Below, in pieces: positions 9,648 through 18,030 of a stretch of DNA of 64,000 bases. Every line of letters begins with the position of its first letter. Position 1 is the stretch's first letter. The notes below the pieces were generated by a model, which was given only the letters and a program-made list of their open reading frames with translations, was not told the origin of the DNA and did no database searches. The position numbers were made by a program, and so were the translations under genes. Source of the DNA: JADFXI01 sp963784135 (lineage in GTDB: Bacteria; Nitrospirota; Thermodesulfovibrionia; Thermodesulfovibrionales; Dissulfurispiraceae); NCBI GenBank assembly GCA_963784135.1, contig CAWAQG010000019.1, positions 1-64,000 of the forward strand, written 5' to 3'.

Positions 9648-10679
9648 ATGCCGGTAACTGTTGTTGTTGGCGGACAGTTCGGTGGCGAAGGTAAGGGGAA
9701 AGTTGCGCATTTTTTGGCGCAAGAGATGACGGTGCCTATTGCAATACGTGTGGGCGGCACAAATTCTGGGCACACCGTAGTTAATTCCTCCGGTGCCGCA
9801 CTTATTCTGCGCCAACTGCCGACAGCCTCAATTTTGCCGGACGTAATTTGTATCCTCGCTGCAGGCAGCTATATAGATGTTGATATCTTACTTGATGAAA
9901 TAATCCGCACCAACCTTACTACAGATCGTCTGTTTATTGATCCTAACGCAATGATTATTACAAAACAGGATATTCAAAATGAAAAAAGCAGTTCCCTTAG
10001 GAAAACCATATCCTCCACTCTCAGCGGCACTGGCGCGGCGCTGATGCGGCGCATTTCTCGCAGCGCATCTGTAAAGCTTGCGAGGGATGAGGAGCGCCTA
10101 AGGCGCTTCATTAAACCAACATCAGTCTTTCTGAGAAATAGCTTGGCTAATGAGCAAAGGATAATAATTGAGGGCACCCAGGGCTTTGGCTTGTCATTGC
10201 TTCATTCGCAGTATTATCCCTTTGCAACAAGTCGTGATACTACGGCAGCCGCGTTTGTCTCGGAAGCCGGACTGAGTCCGTTGGATGTTGACGATATCGT
10301 CATGGTGCTTCGGACATTTCCAATACGGGTTGGAGGCAATTCTGGACCTCTGCCTCATGAAGTCGAATGGGATACAGTCGGACATGAATCTGATAGTCCG
10401 CAGCAAATAGTTGAATTTACATCAGTCACAAAGACAATAAGAAGAGTGGCACGCTTTGACGTTGAACTTGTCAAGCATGCAATCAGCGTCAATCATCCAA
10501 CTCGTATTGTATGTAATCATCTCGATTATATAGATGCCAATTACCAACTGTCCAATAATGTCCGCGAATTTATCGAGAGAACTGAATCCGCACTCGAAAG
10601 GACTTTTGATTATTTGGGATTCGGGCCTGCTTCTCTTGAGAATCGGCAACGAATTTTTGAGGAGGTGAGAATAAAATGA
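9648..10679 (+). CDS. PurZ-like short adenylosuccinate synthetase homologue
   Basis: 343 residues, against about 430 for housekeeping PurA. The family signatures are clear: GGQFGGEGKGKV (P-loop), RVGGTNSGHTVV, EGTQGFGLSL, YPFATSRDTTAAA and FPIRVGGNSGPLP. In PurA the P-loop reads GDEGKGK, and its Asp is the catalytic base on IMP. Here it is Gly. As I recall, loss of this Asp and a short length also mark phage PurZ, which joins aspartate to dGMP on the way to 2-aminoadenine (Z). The substrate could therefore be a guanine nucleotide. It starts 1 bp after the exonuclease gene and overlaps the next gene by 4 bp (ATGA). Housekeeping PurA is unlikely given the context. Confidence 0.85.
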   Translation: MPVTVVVGGQFGGEGKGKVAHFLAQEMTVPIAIRVGGTNSGHTVVNSSGAALILRQLPTASILPDVICILAAGSYIDVDILLDEIIRTNLTTDRLFIDPNAMIITKQDIQNEKSSSLRKTISSTLSGTGAALMRRISRSASVKLARDEERLRRFIKPTSVFLRNSLANEQRIIIEGTQGFGLSLLHSQYYPFATSRDTTAAAFVSEAGLSPLDVDDIVMVLRTFPIRVGGNSGPLPHEVEWDTVGHESDSPQQIVEFTSVTKTIRRVARFDVELVKHAISVNHPTRIVCNHLDYIDANYQLSNNVREFIERTESALERTFDYLGFGPASLENRQRIFEEVRIK

Positions 10680-11684
10680 GTACTCCACCTGAAATACAAA
10701 ACCAATTTGCAAAGTCAGACGAGGAAGCCGAACAAAAATATAAAGAATTCAGGTCAAAAGATCCCTTTCCAAAAATTGAGACCGCCTTACTGAATTCAGC
10801 AGATATTATGGATTATGTTGCCGCAACAGGTATGATCTATCCATTTTATCCTGAGCTCGATAAAGATGATAGGGATGTTAAACATTGGAAGACCGCTTCA
10901 TACGAAATTAGGTTGCTGGGCAAGTGCGTATATTGGAACGAAAAAGGCGAAAAGGTAGTCGATGAAATCAGTGAAGGAAAGGAATTTGTTCTTCGGAGAA
11001 ATTCAATTGTCTTCGCAACTCTTGAGCCCCGATTTTCGAATCCCCGACTATATTGCTTTGAGATTTAATCTTAAAATAACTCATATATATCGGGGTATTT
11101 TATTAGGGACGGGTCCATTAGTAGACCCTGGATTCAATGGCAAAATATCTATTCCCTTACACAATTTGACAACTAATGATTATATTTTCAGGGGTGGCGA
11201 AGGACTAATCTGGATGGAATTTACAAAACTCAGTGACAACGCTGGATGGGGAAAAAATAATTTAAGTATTCACCGCCTTGGAAAATTGAGACGCTTCCCA
11301 GAGATCAAATCTCTTTCAGGGGTAGAGGATTTCCTTAGGAAGGCCTACCCTGGACCAATAAGGAGTTCAATACCGGAAGCTATATTCGATGCAAGCAATG
11401 CTGCAGAAGCCACTGAAAAATTACTACGTAGGGTGAGAGCAATCGGAATCACTGCAGTCATTAGCTTTCTAATTGCTTTTGCAGGGTTGGTTTGGCAACT
11501 GGAATCACTGATCCATGACTCTAATGCTTATTTAAGAGGTGCTTCTGCAGAGTTCAAGATCGTTAAGGAAGGTGAGCAAAAAGACATAGAAAAGTTGAAA
11601 AGTGATGTTGCGAAGCTAAGCACACTAATTGAGCAAATAAAAAAAGGTAAAAATAAAACCTCGAGTATAAATCGTAAGGAATGA
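10676..11684 (+). CDS. dCTP deaminase/dUTPase-fold membrane-anchored protein, frameshifted
   Basis: Two overlapping frames make one protein of about 335 residues: 10676-11045 in the first frame, then +1 to 11684. The switch lies near 11025-11045, around CCCC and TTTT runs. The joined region (ASYEIRLLG, FATLEPRF, YIALRFNLK, LVDPGFNGKISIPLHN) matches the Dcd/dUTPase barrel. By eye the position of the Dcd catalytic Glu (VLEFYN in E. coli) is Pro (SIPLHN), so deaminase activity is doubtful. A transmembrane helix near 11445-11515 and a lysine-rich coiled coil follow. The start follows GAGGAGG and overlaps the PurZ-like gene. The shift may be a sequencing error, a real mutation or programmed. Confidence 0.7.
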
Positions 11685-11708
11685 TTTGCAAGTCTCTCCG
11701 GAAATAAA

Positions 11709-12332
11709 TTGAATAATGATTGCCTGAAAAGAATTGAGGTATGCGGGGGTATAGCTTCCGGGAAAACGACCTTTGCCCATCTGATGAGAAATATAGGCAT
11801 CACGCCAATACTTGAGAATTTCAGAAATAATCCATTTTGGGAGTCTTTCTACGCGAATCCCGGAAAATTTATATTTGAAACCGAAGTCACTTTCACCCTT
11901 CAACATTATCATCAAATTAAGAAAGACCTTTTGCCCGACAAACTCAGCATTTGTGACTTCTCTTTTTTTCTAGACTCGGCATATGCTGAGATCGGACTTA
12001 GGGAAAGTCAGCTTGATACTTATCGAACCGTTTACGAAGAGATTAAAAAGGAACTGTCATCGCCGATTATAGTAGTCCATTTGAAATGCGATACCGAAAC
12101 AGAAATGAAAAGAATACGCGCCAGGGGCCGCGATGTTGAGAACTCAATGACTATTAAGTTTTTGGATTCTCTCAATCTAGCGGTCGAACAACATGCGCGC
12201 AAAGCAGCGGATGAGACGAAGGTGCTAACAATTGACAGTTCTCAAAGGAATTTTGCCGATATCGATAATGTAAAACAAGAAATGCTAAATCTGATGACGA
12301 CCACCTTATCGCAGTTACAAGCAAATGACTGA
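11709..12332 (+). CDS. Deoxynucleoside kinase family protein
   Basis: 207 residues. The P-loop is CGGIASGKTT. The next region (ENFRNNPFWESFYANPGKF) is typical of bacterial deoxyadenosine/deoxyguanosine kinases. CDFSFFLDSAYAE stands where the family has its ERS/DRY-type motif, and KRIRARGRDVEN matches the arginine-rich lid. By family it phosphorylates a deoxynucleoside, most likely a purine. The apparent start is TTG with a weak ribosome site, 24 bp after the Dcd-like gene. Its end overlaps the GNAT-PIN start by 8 bp, so coupling is likely. A salvage kinase beside a PurZ-like enzyme supports a nucleotide-centred operon. Confidence 0.8.
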   Translation: MNNDCLKRIEVCGGIASGKTTFAHLMRNIGITPILENFRNNPFWESFYANPGKFIFETEVTFTLQHYHQIKKDLLPDKLSICDFSFFLDSAYAEIGLRESQLDTYRTVYEEIKKELSSPIIVVHLKCDTETEMKRIRARGRDVENSMTIKFLDSLNLAVEQHARKAADETKVLTIDSSQRNFADIDNVKQEMLNLMTTTLSQLQAND

Positions 12333-13468
12333 TGAGATTTCTGTAAAAGAAATCCAAGAAATCGCCGATCAATATAAAAAAGAACTCGGCGGGTACCTCT
12401 CGCCGTCCTTGATCGCCGACGCTTTCTTGAGGGATGAAATAATAACCGTCAAGAGAGGCTCAAGAATCATTGGCTTTCTTATACATGGCTCTATGAAGGA
12501 TAGTGAAACGGTGATTAGATTTACGGCCAGTCATAAGGACTACCTTCATCAAAACATAGGCACACTTCTTGTTGAACGATTAATTCAAAAGGCACGCGAG
12601 GCAAATGTTGCCTTCCTCATCGCAAACGTGCGAGAGGATCTGCCGGCGAATACCTTCTGGCAAAAAATGGGCTTTGCATTCACACATTCGAAGTCCGGCA
12701 ATAACAAGCGGGGCAGACTCCTTCGATCATATCGCTTATCGCTTCGCAATTTATTGGGTGAGGAATCTCCCCGTTTTAATCCTTATCTATCTGCGGTAGT
12801 AGATACCAACCAGATTATTTCCCTGCTTGAAAATAGAAGCGGCAGAGATATGATTGAGAAGTTGTTTAAGGCATTTTTTGAAAATAAGATACGGCTTATG
12901 ATTTCTGATGAGCTTCAGACGGAGGCAAGAAGAGCGGAAAGAGGAGAAAGTCCTTTGCTCACATTTTTGCGCACTCTTGACGTGATAAAGAGTGGCAAGG
13001 ACGCTAAATATGAGAACAATGTTGTGACGCTCATGGGCATTCTTTTCCCGGATAGTATGCCAAGTCACAGGAAATATGATCAAAATGTCTCCGACTGTCG
13101 CCATCTTGTTACATGCGCCAGAGAGAAAATAACCTATTTCGTTACTCATGACAAAGCGCTGCTCTTAAAAGGTGTTGATGCTTTAAACAAAATAGGTCTA
13201 AATATCCAGATTGTTTCACCTGAAATACCCATCAAAGTGCTTGACGTGCGTGAGACATCTGGTTTTAAGGAAGCTTATTTCCTCCCTTATGGAAGTTGGA
13301 AGTATTTAAGGCTGGACAAAATAGACAACAAATTTATTCCTCAGGTAGTTAATTCATTTGATCATAGTCTCCACCAGATCATAAGTAGCGGGATAGAATA
13401 TTCGAATCGCTCCGATCCACGCTGGAAGACTCAGCTTCTTTATCTCCGGGAAATGGCCGTGTGCGGCC

Positions 13469-13474
13469 TTTTAC
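13469..13474. repeat. Target-site duplication, left copy (TTTTAC)
   Basis: Matches 16120-16125 exactly and directly abuts the TG end of the IS21 element. The next two bases (TG) also match, so an 8-bp reading is possible. Confidence 0.85.
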
Positions 13475-13570
13475 TGGATATTCCGGGGCAAGTCGGCCAC
13501 CTATTCCGACGTAAAGCGGCCACCCTTTCCGATTTATTCCGGCCACTGATTCCGGAGCAACCCGGCCACC
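13475..13570. repeat. IS21 left-end multiple transposase-site repeats
   Basis: Repeats of TATTCCG / ATTCCGG alternate with GGCCAC about every 20-25 bp. The right end (16040-16119) carries the same motifs in inverted orientation. Confidence 0.7.
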
Positions 13571-13704
13571 CCTTTAGTGGGTTTCGGAACAGTTGACGGA
13601 AACAGGGTTTAAGTCTTAATCCCACCTGAAAAGCATAGCTTCGCTGGATAATTCAATAACAAAACAGCCATTGTTTTCCCTTGAAAAAATATTCAGGAGG
13701 AATG

Positions 13705-15240
13705 ATGGCAGCGGAGCGACTGACAATGCGAAAAACAAAAGAGATATTGAGGCTTCATTTTGGCTTAGGGATGTCCGGGCGGAAAATATCCCAATCCTGC
13801 AATATAGCACGCAGTACAGTGGCAGATTACATCATGAAAGCCAAGGCAGCTGGTATAGGCTGGCCGCTGCCTGAGGGTCTCGATGATGCAGCGCTTGATG
13901 CAAAGTTATTTGCCAACCAGCAGGTAAAAACCTCAGATAAGCCGATGCCCCTCATGGAAGAAATCCACAAAGAGCTGCGGAAGAAAGGAGTAACTCTTCA
14001 GCTCCTGTGGATAGAATACAAACAAAGCAATCCCGATGGCTATCAATATTCACGTTATTGCGAATTGTACAGCAACTGGACAGAGACACTGGATCTGAGC
14101 TTACGGCAGGAATACCGTGCTGGGGAAAAGATGTTTGTGGATTTTGCAGGCAAAGGCATCGCCATAACGAATCCGGTAACCGGAGAGGCGAGAGATGCTG
14201 AGATCTTCGTAGCCATACTGGGTGCCAGCAACTACACCTATGCCGAGGCTGTTGAAAGACAGGATTTGCCGAGTTGGATAGACCTGCACTCAAATGCCTA
14301 TGAGTATTTTGGCGGGGTTGCTGAGATCACAATCCCGGACAATCTTAAAGATGCAGTCACAAAACCATGCAGGTATGAGCCGGACCTCAACCCCTCTTAT
14401 CAGGCGATGGCGGAACACTATGGGACGGTGATAATCCCTGCCCGAGTAAGAAAGCCGAAAGACAAAGCAAAAGTCGAAACGGCAGTTCTACTGGTGACAA
14501 GGTGGATAACAGCGGCATTGAGACATCACACCTTCTTCAGTTTGTCAGAACTCAACAACAAGATAAAGGAACTCCTTGCAAGCCTTAATGACAGGAAGTT
14601 CAAAAAACTCAACACCACCCGCAGGGAGCTATTCGAGACATTGGATAGGCCGTCACTCAAACCTTTGCCCGCGGAACGGTATGAGTATAAAGAGTTTAAG
14701 AAAGCCCGGGTACATATCGATTATCACATAGAGATAGAAAGTCACTTCTATAGTGCGCCTCATCAGTTAAGGAAGAAAGAAGTAGACGTATGGTTTACGG
14801 CGCGCAGGGTGGAAATATTCTATAAGGGCAACAGAGTGGCGACCCATGCAAGGAGCTACGAAAAGGGCAAATTCACGACCATCCCGGAGCACAGACCGGA
14901 AGCCCATAAGCAATATTATGAATGGACACCTTCACGGATAATCACCTGGGCGGCGCAGACAGGGCCGGAGACAGCCTCACTTATTGAAAACATCCTTTCC
15001 AGCAGGCCACATCCCGAACAGGCGTACCGGTCCTGCCTGGGCGTAATAAGCCTGGGCAAAAAGTTTACACCTGAAAGACTGGAAGCGGCCTGCAGGAGGG
15101 CTGTGCATATAAAGGCTTATTCGTATAAGAGCGTGAAATCCATCCTCAAGACCGGCCTCGACAAGCATCCAATAAACAAACAGAAGGAGGTGACGCCTAT
15201 AGAACATGAAAATATCAGGGGCGACAGTTATTACAACTAA
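13705..15240 (+). CDS. istA: IS21-family transposase IstA
   Basis: About 511 residues. An N-terminal helix-turn-helix (RKTKEILRLHFGLGMSGRKI) is followed by an rve-type integrase core with likely DDE residues in FVDFAGK, TIPDNLKD and KAKVETAV. Two tandem ATGs (13702, 13705) follow a GGAGG; I chose 13705 for spacing, and MRKT at 13726 is another option. istB starts 21 bp after its stop. It catalyses strand transfer of the element. Confidence 0.9.
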   Translation: MAAERLTMRKTKEILRLHFGLGMSGRKISQSCNIARSTVADYIMKAKAAGIGWPLPEGLDDAALDAKLFANQQVKTSDKPMPLMEEIHKELRKKGVTLQLLWIEYKQSNPDGYQYSRYCELYSNWTETLDLSLRQEYRAGEKMFVDFAGKGIAITNPVTGEARDAEIFVAILGASNYTYAEAVERQDLPSWIDLHSNAYEYFGGVAEITIPDNLKDAVTKPCRYEPDLNPSYQAMAEHYGTVIIPARVRKPKDKAKVETAVLLVTRWITAALRHHTFFSLSELNNKIKELLASLNDRKFKKLNTTRRELFETLDRPSLKPLPAERYEYKEFKKARVHIDYHIEIESHFYSAPHQLRKKEVDVWFTARRVEIFYKGNRVATHARSYEKGKFTTIPEHRPEAHKQYYEWTPSRIITWAAQTGPETASLIENILSSRPHPEQAYRSCLGVISLGKKFTPERLEAACRRAVHIKAYSYKSVKSILKTGLDKHPINKQKEVTPIEHENIRGDSYYN

Positions 15241-15261
15241 AACAATGCAGGAGGAAAATAA

Positions 15262-16014
15262 TTGAATAATCAAACCGTAGAAAAACTCTATCAGATGAAA
15301 CTTCACACAATGGCTGCCGCTTTCAAAGAACAGCTTGATCAGCCGTCAATGGGCAGCCTTAGCTTTGAGGAAAGGATCGCGATGATGGTTGACCGTGAAT
15401 GGCTGTTCAGAGAAAATAGACGTTTAGGGAGAAGACTTAAGTCGGCGAAGCTGAAACATCAGGCCACCGTAGAGGATATAGACTTCAGACATCCCAGAGG
15501 GCTCGATAAATCTGTTGTCCTGACTCTGTCAAACTGCCAGTGGATAAAAGGCCACCACAATGTGATTATCACCGGGCCGACCGGCATCGGGAAGTCCTAT
15601 ATTGCAGAGGCGTTTGCAGATAAGGGGTGCAGGGAAGGATTTACAGCACTGTGTTATAGGTCCCCACGGCTTTTTGAAGAACTCGCAATTGCAAGAGGCG
15701 ACGGCAGCCACATCAAATATCTGAACAGGCTCGCAAGAATAGATGTCCTTATTGTGGATGACTGGGGACTTGCTCCTCTGTCTGATACAGAGCGAAGAGA
15801 CTTCCTGGAGGTGATAGAAGACAGACACGGCATGCGTTCAACCATCATAACCAGTCAGTACCCTGTTTCAAAATGGTATGACATTATAGGAGAACCTACG
15901 ATGGCCGACGCCATCCTCGACAGAATAGTACATAACGCGCATAAGATTAACTTAAAGGGAGAGTCCATGAGAAAAACAAGGACTAAATTGACGCAGACCG
16001 ATCAGCACAAGTAA
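15262..16014 (+). CDS. istB: IS21-family helper ATPase IstB
   Basis: 250 residues, an AAA+ ATPase of the DnaA/DnaC type. Walker A is TGPTGIGKS and Walker B is VLIVDDWG. It starts at TTG after AGGAGG. By family it controls target choice and activates IstA. It is full length. Confidence 0.9.
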   Translation: MNNQTVEKLYQMKLHTMAAAFKEQLDQPSMGSLSFEERIAMMVDREWLFRENRRLGRRLKSAKLKHQATVEDIDFRHPRGLDKSVVLTLSNCQWIKGHHNVIITGPTGIGKSYIAEAFADKGCREGFTALCYRSPRLFEELAIARGDGSHIKYLNRLARIDVLIVDDWGLAPLSDTERRDFLEVIEDRHGMRSTIITSQYPVSKWYDIIGEPTMADAILDRIVHNAHKINLKGESMRKTRTKLTQTDQHK

Positions 16015-16119
16015 GATAAAAGCGTCCAGCTTCGCTATGCTTTCTGAGGTGGCCGGAATGACCGGAACACGTGGACGGAATGACAGCGGAATGACTGGCC
16101 GGAATCAGCGGAATACGCA

Positions 16120-16125
16120 TTTTAC
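16120..16125. repeat. Target-site duplication, right copy (TTTTAC)
   Basis: Directly abuts the CA end of the IS21 element. The codons after it continue the interrupted GNAT-PIN frame (LLHNDKHNLRL). Confidence 0.85.
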
Positions 16126-17119
16126 TGCACAACGATAAACACAATTTAAGACTGAGTGCATATCCTGTTATTTTAGACAGAGATGTGCATAGCCACCCTT
16201 TCTTAATGTATCTCATCCAGAGTATGGTCTTTGCTGCAATCGGTGATGCCATCGAGAAGATTGATGTATATGTGGCCGATCAGCTACGCGATATGATCGA
16301 GCCTATCCTTAACTTTATGGGCTTTCTTAAAACAAAAGATGGGAGTTCTGTTATATGGAGCAAGTTTCTACTCAAGCAGATTGTAACACCGGCAAAGTTC
16401 GGAATTCTTGCTAATAGAAAGGTGATCCCGGCATTATTGGAGCATGAAAAGCTATTTTGTCGTCGTAAGCTGCTGAGTGATGGCGATGTGACGCTACCTG
16501 ACAACGGTGATGAGAATTCCAGTGTGCTTGAACTTAAAGGCGGCGATGAGCACACGACTTACTCACTTTCCGACATAGAGCATATCTTTTTTCCTCTTCT
16601 GTTCCAACTACGAGGGCGAAGCGCGCTTCTTATCCCGATAAAACCTCTGTTCGCCAACGAACTTATACCTGCTAAGCAAACCCCAACTTTATTTGAGCCG
16701 GAATGCGGAAAACTTTTGCGTTTTGATAATGTTTATTTCTCCGGTTCAAATGCTTTAAAAATGGCGAAGCCCGGTACGCCTATCGTGTTCTACTGTTCCT
16801 CGCCTGAGAAGAAGGCAATCGCGACGGCAAAAGTAATTGAAGCAATAATTGACACCCCTGACACTGTTGCAAGGAGATATCAGAACCTTGGTGCCTTCAA
16901 TATCAAAGAGATAGAAACCGTAGCTCGCCGAAATACAGGAAAGGTTATGGCTATTAGATTTCATTGGACGATGGCTTTTAATCATCCAGTTTCATTGGAC
17001 CAGTTGAAGCAAATATATCGGAGGAAAAGCCGCAATTTTATTGCTCCCCAAGGTCCCGCAATGATGCCATTTGATGTTTATCTGGAAATATTGAAAACAA
17101 TCGGAGTCATTAAATCAGC

Positions 17120-17566
17120 ATGAACTATATTCTGATGTCTATTAAACCCGAGTATGCTAAGAAAATTGCGGCAGGCAAAAAGGCGGTAGAAGTGCGTCGG
17201 TCAAATCTTAACTTGGATATTGGAGATGTTATCCTCATATATGCGTCAAAACCCCAGGCTTTCATAATTGGAAGTGTCAAGGTTGCACTTGTAGAGAGAT
17301 TGCCGAAAGATGAACTCTGGACAAAGCACAGGAAAAAAATTGGCATTTCAATTGAAGAATATGAGCTTTATTTAAAGGCCAAGCCCAGCGCTACAGCAAT
17401 TCATTTATATGACTTTAGAGCCCTAAAAACCCCTCTGTCGTTACAAAATCTGCGTAAATTATTCCCCAACATTCCAATCCCGCAGTCTTATCTATACCTG
17501 AACAGAAATGGCATCGCGAAATATTGTAGCAAATTGCTCGCCTACACGGAACATGGCCCTGGCTAA
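17120..17566 (+). CDS. ASCH-domain protein
   Basis: 148 residues. The opening MSIKPEYAKKIAAGKKAVEVRR carries the ASCH signature GxKxxExR. VILIYASKPQAFIIGSVKV is the typical core strand pair. ASCH and EVE domains form a PUA-like fold that binds RNA or modified nucleobases. It overlaps the GNAT-PIN gene by 4 bp (ATGA), so it belongs to the same operon. In this setting it may read a modified base or nucleotide; that is inference. Confidence 0.75.
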   Translation: MNYILMSIKPEYAKKIAAGKKAVEVRRSNLNLDIGDVILIYASKPQAFIIGSVKVALVERLPKDELWTKHRKKIGISIEEYELYLKAKPSATAIHLYDFRALKTPLSLQNLRKLFPNIPIPQSYLYLNRNGIAKYCSKLLAYTEHGPG

Positions 17567-17739
17567 TGTTTTTCACCATAGGTGTAGGGGGAATCATCTG
17601 CATGTTGTTGCAGATGACAGGCATCGGATGGCCCATTGCCATCAACTGGGCCCTGAGTGCGCTTGAAAAATATGAGGCCGGTAAAACAACAAAAAGGTCT
17701 TTAAGTGATGGCTTTGAGGAGTTCCCGAAGATATTGTAG
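17566..17739 (+). CDS. 57-aa small hydrophobic ORF, unknown
   Basis: The ATG shares a base with the ASCH stop (TAATG), which suggests translational coupling. The product has a hydrophobic N-terminal half (FFTIGVGGIICMLLQ, GIGWPIAINWALSAL) and a charged tail. It could be a small membrane protein of the operon or the 3' fragment of an older gene. I recognise no family. Confidence 0.4.
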   Translation: MFFTIGVGGIICMLLQMTGIGWPIAINWALSALEKYEAGKTTKRSLSDGFEEFPKIL

Positions 17740-18030
17740 ATATTCGACAAATAATCGTACCCTATCTGATAGCTTTTTTAACTTTTTACTGCCACTGCAT
17801 TTTTTGAATGGGTGATGACCATCACTCCCTTAAGATATTAGACAGCGGGCAGCGGCTGGCGCGTGAGCCATTTTTGAGAGTGCCATAACTACGGTGCCGT
17901 ATTTATCTATAATAGAACTGGGAAGCATTTAGAGAGAAAGCACTGTTGTTTTATAAGCATGGAGTGTGCTATAACCGAGCAGTACAGAAAATATTGAGTT
18001 ACCTTCATTCCAACTATTAAGGAGCACCGA
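17740..18030. other. Intergenic gap after the operon
   Basis: AT-rich, with no ORF or strong hairpin seen. AAGGAG lies 7 bp before the next ATG at 18031. The promoter of that gene is presumably here, but no convincing boxes were found. Confidence 0.4.

Larger units (their letters stand above)
13475..16119 (+). mobile_element. Complete IS21-family insertion sequence
   Basis: 2645 bp with the TG...CA ends typical of the family. The ends are TGGATATTCC and, reversed, TGCGTATTCC. TTTTAC is duplicated on either side. Both ends carry several copies of an ATTCCG / GGCCAC motif, as expected for IS21 transposase binding sites. It encodes istA and istB and looks intact and recent, because the interrupted frame is otherwise undamaged. 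Confidence 0.92.
12325..17123 (+). pseudogene. GNAT-PIN-PUA-like multidomain protein, split by IS21 insertion
   Basis: Removing 13475-16119 and one copy of the 6-bp duplication leaves a single 715-codon frame, which shows that the two halves were one gene. Residues 1-135 are a GNAT acetyltransferase (HQNIGTLLVERLIQKA, NTFWQKMGF). Residues 150-310 resemble a PIN nuclease (AVVDTNQII, DCRHLVTCAREK, FVTHDKALL). The C-terminal half has a second region that may be GNAT-like (IGDAIEKIDVYVADQ, MIEPILNFMGF), then a PUA/EVE-like stretch (MAKPGTPIVFYCSSPEKK). It overlaps dNK upstream and the ASCH gene downstream. A GNAT-PIN stub ending at 13596 could still be made; the C-terminal half has no good start of its own. 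Confidence 0.8.

Noticed and set aside
10962..11684. Second half of the Dcd-like gene as a separate gene
   Set aside because: Its first 25 codons are an out-of-frame copy of the upstream coding region. The barrel continues only when the two frames are joined.
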